Positions 6,423 to 10,317 of a DNA stretch of 10,317 nt are shown here, in pieces (within the stretch, counting starts at the first letter, position 1; each line of letters starts with the position of its first letter). The stretch is from Anaerolineales bacterium (GTDB lineage Bacteria; Chloroflexota; Anaerolineae; Anaerolineales; E44-bin32). A model generated the notes under the pieces. That model did no database searches, was not told the DNA's origin, and was given only the letters and a program-made list of their open reading frames with translations. The stretch covers positions 1-10,317 of the forward strand of contig WVZH01000379.1 of assembly GCA_011772595.1 (NCBI GenBank). Direction: 5' to 3'. A program made the position numbers and the translations under genes.

Positions 6423-8009
6423 ATGTTCTCCCGGAAACCGTACATCGCACTCATCTTTAGTTTGCTTCTCTCTGCCTGTTCACTGGTCCCACTCACGCCT
6501 CAAATGATCCCAACCGCACCCGCTGAATCGACGAGGCAGAGAGCAACCATTGTCTTCCCGCCAACCTTCACGCCCACCATTTCCCCAACTGCTATTCCAA
6601 CCCTGCTCCCTACCCCATCCCTTCTCGCGATGGATCAATCCGCTGCCCTGCTCCCACATTTTGCAGAAGATGCATTGGCATATCCTGAGGCCACATCCTA
6701 TGAGATCGAAATTTCGGTCCAATTCAATCCTGAAGATACGCTCGCCCAGATATCGGGGTTGGCTCGCATCCGTTTCACAAACCCACTTGAAATCGACCTT
6801 CCGGATCTTATGTTGATGCTGTGGCCGAATGACGAGCAGTATCAGTCCACGATGTCTGCCGGTCCGGTGCTTGTCCAGGACAAACTGGTCGTTCCAGATG
6901 TGAGACTGGACGGGCTCGCGTTACGGGTCGACCTTCCACGTTCGCTGCCACCCAACGAGATGGTCGATCTCACCCTCCCCTTCACCCTTGAAGTCGGCAC
7001 GATGCACTCTCCCTCACCCAAACGACTTGGGATCACCCAGGGTGTGCTCATCGCACCGACGTTTTATCCGCTTGTTCCCAGGATCGTGAATGGCGAGTGG
7101 GACGTAGAGACCGCACCTCCCAATGGCGACACGACCAACTCGGATATCGCTTTCTATACGGTAAAGATCACGGCTTCTAGCGACCTCAAGGTTGTCGCCT
7201 CGGGCATGGAGGTGTCGAGTCGTTTAGTAGAGGCAGGCAAGCAGCAAGTTACGTACGTCAGTGGTCCCATGCGAGATTTCGCTTTTGCAGTCGGCGCCTT
7301 CGAGACCCAAAGCCGAAAAGCCGGAGATGTCGTGCTCAACGCTTGGGTTCTCCCCGAGCATACGGAGGACTTCGATAAGGTCCTGGACGCGGCTGAAATC
7401 CAAATGGAGCTGCTCGGTGAACGCATCGGTCCCTATCCGTATACCGAACTCGATATCGTAGACGCACCCGGCGCCTTCGGGGGCATCGAGTATCCGGGCT
7501 TGGTGTACATTGGAACCATGGGGACTTCATGGGTCATCGAACCCACCGTTCACGAGGTGGCGCATCAATGGTTTTACGGTCTGATCGGGGACGACCAGAT
7601 CCACGAACCGTGGCTGGATGAAGGCATAGCGACTTTTGCCACAGCGCTTTATTACGAGCATGCAGCAGGCCTTGGCCAAGGTACAGGTTTTCTCAGCAAT
7701 CTGCGATCTGTGGTGAGAGACTACCCAGAACCAGACACCCCAATTGGTCTCGGCGTCGGCGAGTACGCCTCCCCATCCGATTACACGATCTTTGTCTACT
7801 ACAAAGGTGCCTTGTTCCTTGAGGCACTACGAAACCAACTGGGGGATCGTGTTTTCTTCGAATTCCTATCCGACTTTTTCCAGAAGTACCGCTACGGCTT
7901 TGCGAGTGCCGAGGATTTTCAAGATCGTGCTGAATCGGCCTGCGGGTGTGATCTAGATACGCTCTTTGATTTGTGGGTGTACGAGGGGGGGAATATCTTC
8001 GAACCTTAG
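6423..8009 (+). CDS. Lipoprotein M1-family (gluzincin) metallopeptidase
   Basis: The 528-residue protein starts with a lipoprotein signal: a hydrophobic stretch at residues 7-16 and the lipobox LSAC with C19 as the lipidated cysteine, so it should be anchored outside the membrane. A Pro/Thr-rich spacer (about 30-66) precedes an N-terminal beta domain. The catalytic domain has GGIEYPG (353-359), the counterpart of the M1 GxMEN exopeptidase motif, and the zinc site HEVAH (377-381). E400 in WLDEG follows 18 residues later, which fits HExxH-x18-E; Y459/Y460 may supply the catalytic tyrosine. The Tyr in place of the usual Asn of GxMEN could alter N-terminal recognition, so an endopeptidase-like role is possible. 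At 528 residues it is shorter than classic aminopeptidase N (about 870) and lacks the large C-terminal helical domain. There is no strong ribosome site, which suggests translation coupled to the kinase gene two bases upstream. Confidence 0.9.
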   Translation: MFSRKPYIALIFSLLLSACSLVPLTPQMIPTAPAESTRQRATIVFPPTFTPTISPTAIPTLLPTPSLLAMDQSAALLPHFAEDALAYPEATSYEIEISVQFNPEDTLAQISGLARIRFTNPLEIDLPDLMLMLWPNDEQYQSTMSAGPVLVQDKLVVPDVRLDGLALRVDLPRSLPPNEMVDLTLPFTLEVGTMHSPSPKRLGITQGVLIAPTFYPLVPRIVNGEWDVETAPPNGDTTNSDIAFYTVKITASSDLKVVASGMEVSSRLVEAGKQQVTYVSGPMRDFAFAVGAFETQSRKAGDVVLNAWVLPEHTEDFDKVLDAAEIQMELLGERIGPYPYTELDIVDAPGAFGGIEYPGLVYIGTMGTSWVIEPTVHEVAHQWFYGLIGDDQIHEPWLDEGIATFATALYYEHAAGLGQGTGFLSNLRSVVRDYPEPDTPIGLGVGEYASPSDYTIFVYYKGALFLEALRNQLGDRVFFEFLSDFFQKYRYGFASAEDFQDRAESACGCDLDTLFDLWVYEGGNIFEP

Positions 8010-8134
8010 ATCAATGATTTACTCAGCAACCAAACAGCATCGATTGCAACCTGTATAAGCTTAGCGTTCAATCCCTACCGTTGTGTCGAACGCAGCGTGC
8101 TCACCAGGGAGCGTTTGAAGCCCATTAAACACCG

Positions 8135-8160
8135 GGACCCCCATCCTGGGATGGGGTTCC
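8135..8160 (-). terminator. Strong hairpin between convergent genes, likely pilin terminator
   Basis: GGACCCCCATCC (8135-8146) and GGATGGGGTTCC (8149-8160) form 11 of 12 pairs around a tiny loop. On the minus strand the stem is followed by GTGTTT, a weak U tract, so it best suits the pilin gene that ends at 8193. It could also stop transcripts arriving from the peptidase gene. The remaining sequence between 8010 and 8134 shows no other feature. Confidence 0.5.
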
Positions 8161-8192
8161 ACGGCAAGATCAAAATACCTCCGAACAATAGA

Positions 8193-8339
8193 CTAAATGT
8201 TGCTTACGATGTTGCTGAATACGTTGCCGATGGCAGGTCCGAGCAGAGCCAGGATCACAATTACAACGACAGCGATCAGCACTAGGATCAAAGCATACTC
8301 TACCAAGCCCTGACCTCTTTCCTTGGGTGCGTACAGCAT
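8193..8339 (-). CDS. Flp-type class III-like pilin, short form
   Basis: The minus frame encodes 48 residues. A short charged head ends in GQG (residues 9-11) and is followed by LVEYALIL, then a hydrophobic helix to about residue 34 and a GPAIGNVFSNIVSNI tail. The G-x-x-x-x-E pattern, with Glu five residues after the last head glycine, is the prepilin peptidase cleavage site of Flp pilins. The mature pilin would be about 37 residues and assemble into tad-type fibres. AAAGGTGG stands about eight bases before the ATG at 8339, a convincing start. No tad secretion gene (ATPase, TadB/C, prepilin peptidase) lies in the window, so assembly genes must be elsewhere or the gene is a solitary paralogue. 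The start was chosen as the only one that gives an intact head. Confidence 0.85.
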   Translation of the reverse strand: MLYAPKERGQGLVEYALILVLIAVVVIVILALLGPAIGNVFSNIVSNI

Positions 8340-8395
8340 CACGTTTCACCACCTTTCTATCTGGTTTTGCCCGGTTGACGTACCAGGGAGACGGG

Positions 8396-8420
8396 AGTCT
8401 GCAACTTATTAAGTCAGACT
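8396..8420. promoter_or_regulatory. Interrupted palindrome upstream of the pilin gene
   Basis: AGTCTG (8396-8401) pairs with CAGACT (8415-8420), and inside it ACTTA (8404-8408) pairs with TAAGT (8410-8414). Only a two-base bulge breaks the 11-bp symmetry. A further CAGACT occurs at 8460-8465. The site is 57-81 bases upstream of the pilin start, a normal place for a transcription factor. No clear -35/-10 pair was found nearby. Confidence 0.35.
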
Positions 8421-8738
8421 GAATTCAGGATAGCACACGAAGGGATATCCCCGACCTTACAGACTCCTTTCGATTTGCCAGGTGTGCAAGGAATGGACCA
8501 GACGTCCCCACTTCCCCACAATGATCTAATACTTTCTAAAAAAATGCCAACTCCAACCCTCTTTAAGTGATTCCCAAGAATGGTTTGTGCAGAGTTGTAG
8601 GGAATGAAATGAGGGATGGCCTTTCCGTGCTCCACGTCCATGGATGAGGCCTTGCTGCATACGGCCTTTATGGCGTTCATTCATCTTAAGGGAGAAGAAG
8701 ATCCGGATTTGGAGCCCTACCATTCGTGGATCAGAGAT
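8421..8738. other. Intergenic stretch between pilin and thiol peroxidase genes
   Basis: The 318 bases contain the 10-bp palindrome GGGATATCCC (8442-8451) and a third CAGACT motif but no gene I can support. The open frames here on both strands lack recognisable family features, and one overlaps the thiol peroxidase gene on the other strand. No T-rich hairpin terminator for the peroxidase gene is evident. Confidence 0.4.
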
Positions 8739-9263
8739 TTACGCCAGGGCTTTCTGTACAGCTTTCAGGACTTCCTCGTAATTTGGCTCGTCCCCCAACG
8801 CCGGAAGATAATCGCGATAAACCACGTCGTCGTCTCTGTCGACGACAAACACTGCCCGACGCAGAAGACGTTTTTCTTTGATTAAAACTCCGTACTTCGG
8901 ACCAAAGTCGGCAAATTTATGGTCGGAAAGCGTCCTCACTCGATCGACACCGGCGGCGCCGCACCAACGCTTTTGCGTGAACGGCAGATCCATGCTTATG
9001 ACATAGATGACGACTTCCTCACCAAGTCCTACCGCTTCCTCGTTGAAGCGGCGGGTTTCGCGATCGCATACCGATGTCTCAAGGGAGGGCACTGCCGCCA
9101 GAACGCGCACCTTTCCGCTCGCCTCGCGCAAGGGATTGACCTCCGACCAATCCTGGCCGACGGCGATAAATTCTGGCGCCTTCTCACCGACTTCAAGATC
9201 TTCGCCAATGATGGTTTGATCTACGCCGTCGAATTGAATCAACCCGAAACGTTCCTGTGTCAT
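8739..9263 (-). CDS. tpx: Thiol peroxidase, atypical 2-Cys peroxiredoxin
   Basis: Tpx reduces hydrogen peroxide and alkyl hydroperoxides in the cytoplasm and is recycled by thioredoxin. The 174-residue protein is of family length and has the N-terminal GEKAPEF (26-32). The peroxidatic motif is PSLETSVCDRETRRFN (59-74) with C66. The resolving cysteine C101 lies in PFTQKRWCGAAGV (94-106), at the usual distance of 35 residues. LSDHKFADFGPKYGVLI (112-128) and the VVDRDDDVVYRDY region complete the thioredoxin fold. The Thr and Arg that activate the peroxidatic cysteine are present (T63; R68/R71/R72 region). The ATG at 9263 is nine bases after a near-perfect AGGAGG (9278-9273), so the start is secure. 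The leader carries an inverted repeat (9293-9330) that may influence expression. No neighbour in the window is an obvious reductant partner. Confidence 0.94.
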   Translation of the reverse strand: MTQERFGLIQFDGVDQTIIGEDLEVGEKAPEFIAVGQDWSEVNPLREASGKVRVLAAVPSLETSVCDRETRRFNEEAVGLGEEVVIYVISMDLPFTQKRWCGAAGVDRVRTLSDHKFADFGPKYGVLIKEKRLLRRAVFVVDRDDDVVYRDYLPALGDEPNYEEVLKAVQKALA

Positions 9264-9292
9264 CCGAAAAAACCTCCTCTGGTGAAATGGAT

Positions 9293-9330
9293 CTTATTGG
9301 GCCGCGAGCCCATCCGATGCGCCCAATAGG
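9293..9330 (-). promoter_or_regulatory. Leader hairpin upstream of the thiol peroxidase gene
   Basis: TATTGGGC (9295-9302) and GCCCAATA (9321-9328) are exact inverted copies, extended by one wobble and one GC pair. The 18-base loop contains a GGGC that can pair alternatively with the GGCCC of the arm. It ends about 30 bases before the start codon. It may be an RNA structure or a repressor site; it has no U tract and so is not a typical terminator. Confidence 0.4.
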
Positions 9331-9351
9331 ACCAGTGCACCATTTGACTAA

Positions 9352-9380
9352 AGTTTATCCGATTTCGGGTAGATCGTCAT
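9352..9380 (-). promoter_or_regulatory. Weak candidate promoter for tpx
   Basis: ATGACG (9380-9375) and TAAACT (9357-9352) on the minus strand are 17 bases apart, each with 4 of 6 consensus matches. It would yield a leader of roughly 80 bases containing the inverted repeat at 9293-9330. It is offered only because no stronger pair was seen between tpx and the next gene. Confidence 0.22.
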
Positions 9381-9480
9381 GGTACCACGTTAATCGAAGT
9401 GCAAGCACAATGCTAACTTTGGTGACTTAGTACGCAGTAGAAGACTTAGTGGGGAGATCGAAAGGTGAGTGGTTAGGAGT

Positions 9481-9612
9481 TCAGGTCACCAGGCTGATCA
9501 CGAAGGAGAGGATCATGATGAGGGCGACGAGCGCGAACAAAATCTGCCCCAGGCGCATGCGTTGCCTTTGGCGTCGGCTGATCTGAGGTTTCTTCTTGCG
9601 CTTCTTGGCCAT
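9481..9612 (-). CDS. Small basic single-pass membrane protein
   Basis: The minus frame encodes 43 residues. A very basic head, MAKKRKKKPQISRRQRQRMR, is followed by one hydrophobic helix (about residues 21-43) that ends the protein. This predicts an N-in, C-out membrane peptide with the charged head in the cytoplasm. The function is unknown, and I recognise no enzymatic motif. Three independent signals support a real gene: a GGAG ribosome site about six bases before the ATG at 9612, a well-formed promoter just upstream (9630-9658), and a sharp charge/hydrophobicity division unlikely by chance. It lies alone between tpx and the divergently transcribed nucleotidase gene. Confidence 0.7.
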   Translation of the reverse strand: MAKKRKKKPQISRRQRQRMRLGQILFALVALIMILSFVISLVT

Positions 9613-9629
9613 CGAGCACTCCGAGCGTC

Positions 9630-9658
9630 ATGATACCACGGCGTGCGAGCTGTGTCTA
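9630..9658 (-). promoter_or_regulatory. Promoter of the small membrane protein gene
   Basis: TAGACA (9658-9653) and TATCAT (9635-9630) are separated by exactly 17 bases, each 5 of 6 to consensus. A TG one base before the -10 makes it an extended -10. Transcription would start near 9623, giving a short leader of about 11 bases before the ATG. Confidence 0.6.
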
Positions 9659-9684
9659 TTACCCAAGCGTATGAAGTGCGTAGA

Positions 9685-9713
9685 TTGACCCTCCTTTCCG
9701 GATTTGATACTAT
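9685..9713 (+). promoter_or_regulatory. Promoter of the 5'-nucleotidase gene
   Basis: TTGACC (9685-9690) and TACTAT (9708-9713) are 17 bases apart, with 5 of 6 and 4 of 6 matches and an extended -10 TG at 9705-9706. It is back to back with the opposite-strand promoter at 9630-9658; the two -35 boxes are 26 bases apart, so one regulator could control both. Confidence 0.55.
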
Positions 9714-9930
9714 GGTGATGGCACTCTATGTTTCAAATCTCTAAGCTCATCGAAAGATCCACCTCAATTGCAATGCACGACAACGAATGATCTTCAAATC
9801 AATATTGATAGAGATATTCTCTGGAAAGGGGGTGAACCTCGAAATCTAACAAAAATTGGGAAATTCCAGCGAACGTCGTCACTGCAGGACAATCATTCTA
9901 CACAACCTCAGTCAGAGGGAGGTATCACTC
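9714..9930 (+). other. Long leader before the 5'-nucleotidase gene
   Basis: If the promoter at 9685-9713 is used, about 210 untranslated bases precede the gene. They include the 12-bp palindrome ATCAATATTGAT (9798-9809), a small hairpin AGAGA/TCTCT (9810-9822) and a second Shine-Dalgarno-like run, AAAGGGGGTG, near 9825-9834. That run is followed only by a frame ending after a few codons. I matched no known riboswitch. The 60-codon frame starting at 9768 overlaps the true start and looks spurious. Confidence 0.35.
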
Positions 9931-10317
9931 ATGAAGACCCAAACCCGTAATCGCTGGCTCTATGTTGTCGTTCTCCTTTTGCTTTTTACGCTCCCACTTA
10001 CTGCTCTCGCAGACGAACCCGAAACCCGCACGGTTAGCATCGTAAGCACCAACGACTTTCACGGAGCCTTGGTCGGTAGGGTGCATTCCTGGTCCCATGG
10101 GGATGTCGTGGGTGGCGCGGAATGGCTCACTGGTTACATCAACATCGTGCGGGAGGAGAACCCTGGTGGAGTGCTCTGGTTGGATGCGGGTGATTCCATG
10201 CAGGGCACACTGGTCTCGAATTACTTTGAGGGAGCGTCCACGATCGAATTCTTCAACGAGGCTGGCGTGGCTGCCATGGCAGTCGGCAATCACGAGTTCG
10301 ACTGGGGGCAGGACGTC
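9931..10317 (+). CDS. Secreted 5'-nucleotidase/metallophosphoesterase, N-terminal part
   Basis: The 129 codons present run open to the window edge. Residues 1-27 form a classical Sec signal peptide with a basic start (KTQTRNR), a long leucine-rich core and a likely cut after TALA. The mature protein begins the calcineurin-like phosphoesterase domain of the UshA/5'-nucleotidase family. It shows STNDFHG (39-45; D42 and H44 bind the first metal), LDAGDSMQG (84-92; D88 bridges the metals) and GNHEFDWG (119-126; N120 and H121). Such proteins hydrolyse nucleotides or other phosphomonoesters and phosphodiesters outside the membrane to recover phosphate and nucleosides. The ATG at 9931 follows GGGAGG by eight bases, so the start is secure. 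Residues beyond the window would include the rest of the metal site and the C-terminal substrate domain. Confidence 0.92.
   Translation, partial: MKTQTRNRWLYVVVLLLLFTLPLTALADEPETRTVSIVSTNDFHGALVGRVHSWSHGDVVGGAEWLTGYINIVREENPGGVLWLDAGDSMQGTLVSNYFEGASTIEFFNEAGVAAMAVGNHEFDWGQDV

Noticed and set aside
8340..8385. Possible c-di-GMP (GEMM) riboswitch before the pilin gene
   Set aside because: The minus strand has CGGGCAAAACC and GAAAGG resembling the first half, but the ACGCAAAGCC block and second stem are missing and the start codon is too close.
8414..8680. 88-codon minus-strand open frame between pilin and tpx
   Set aside because: No recognisable motif and no convincing ribosome site, and an overlapping open frame exists on the other strand.
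8919..9329. 136-codon plus-strand open frame
   Set aside because: It is antisense to the thiol peroxidase gene, which has complete family motifs and a strong ribosome site.
9925..10293. 122-codon minus-strand open frame
   Set aside because: It lies antisense to the clearly coding 5'-nucleotidase start with its signal peptide and metal motifs.

Overview
The window looks like a piece of a Chloroflexota chromosome, most likely of the Anaerolineae type. That assignment is an inference from gene style: a 48-residue Flp-type pilin beginning MLYAPKERGQG, a tiny KKRKKK-headed single-pass membrane protein, and a lipoprotein M1 peptidase with a Pro/Thr-rich spacer. No ribosomal gene is present to confirm it.

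The window falls into two halves of different character, with a junction near 4.95-5.0 kb. The left half (about 1-4950) reads almost entirely on the minus strand and is visibly more AT-rich. It holds a sugar/nucleoside catabolic locus. A LacI-family repressor gene (1754-2767) has its own promoter and a 29-bp perfect palindrome just downstream of the -10. It is followed on the same strand by a damaged D-ribose pyranase gene (rbsD, 1295-1738), an ADP-ribosylglycohydrolase gene (189-1286), a doubtful 60-codon ORF (10-192) and the first codons of another gene running off the left edge. Upstream of the regulator, on the same strand, lies a nucleoside hydrolase-like gene (3070-4053). Its upstream region carries a TTACGTAA palindrome related to the regulator's operator.

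From 4054 to 5190 there is no convincing gene. This stretch holds the decayed C-terminus and one end of an IS3-family element (4268-4422), two related 18-bp sites of tandem TGCAG repeats about 620 bp apart, and a tRNA 3' half (4949-4998). The tRNA piece has an intact T-arm, acceptor strand and CCA but no 5' half, and is most like tRNA-Val(UAC). With the tRNA reading rightwards, the simplest model is a genomic island lying to the left of this fragment and the native chromosome starting to its right.

The right half (5000-10317) is more GC-rich and has housekeeping or surface functions. They are a membrane PAS-histidine kinase (5191-6420) almost overlapping a lipoprotein M1-type metallopeptidase (6423-8009), a convergent Flp-type pilin gene (8193-8339), an atypical 2-Cys thiol peroxidase (8739-9263), a 43-residue basic membrane protein (9481-9612) and, divergently, the first 129 codons of a secreted 5'-nucleotidase/metallophosphoesterase (9931 to the right edge). 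The pilin and the 43-residue protein are short genes that a length cutoff would miss.

Taken together, the left cassette could sense a sugar or nucleoside signal (LacI), split N-ribosyl bonds (nucleoside hydrolase, ADP-ribosylglycohydrolase) and interconvert ribose anomers (RbsD). RbsD appears to be inactivated here by an in-frame stop, a non-canonical start and a lost C-terminal stop. No CRISPR array, rRNA gene, complete tRNA or known riboswitch was recognised.
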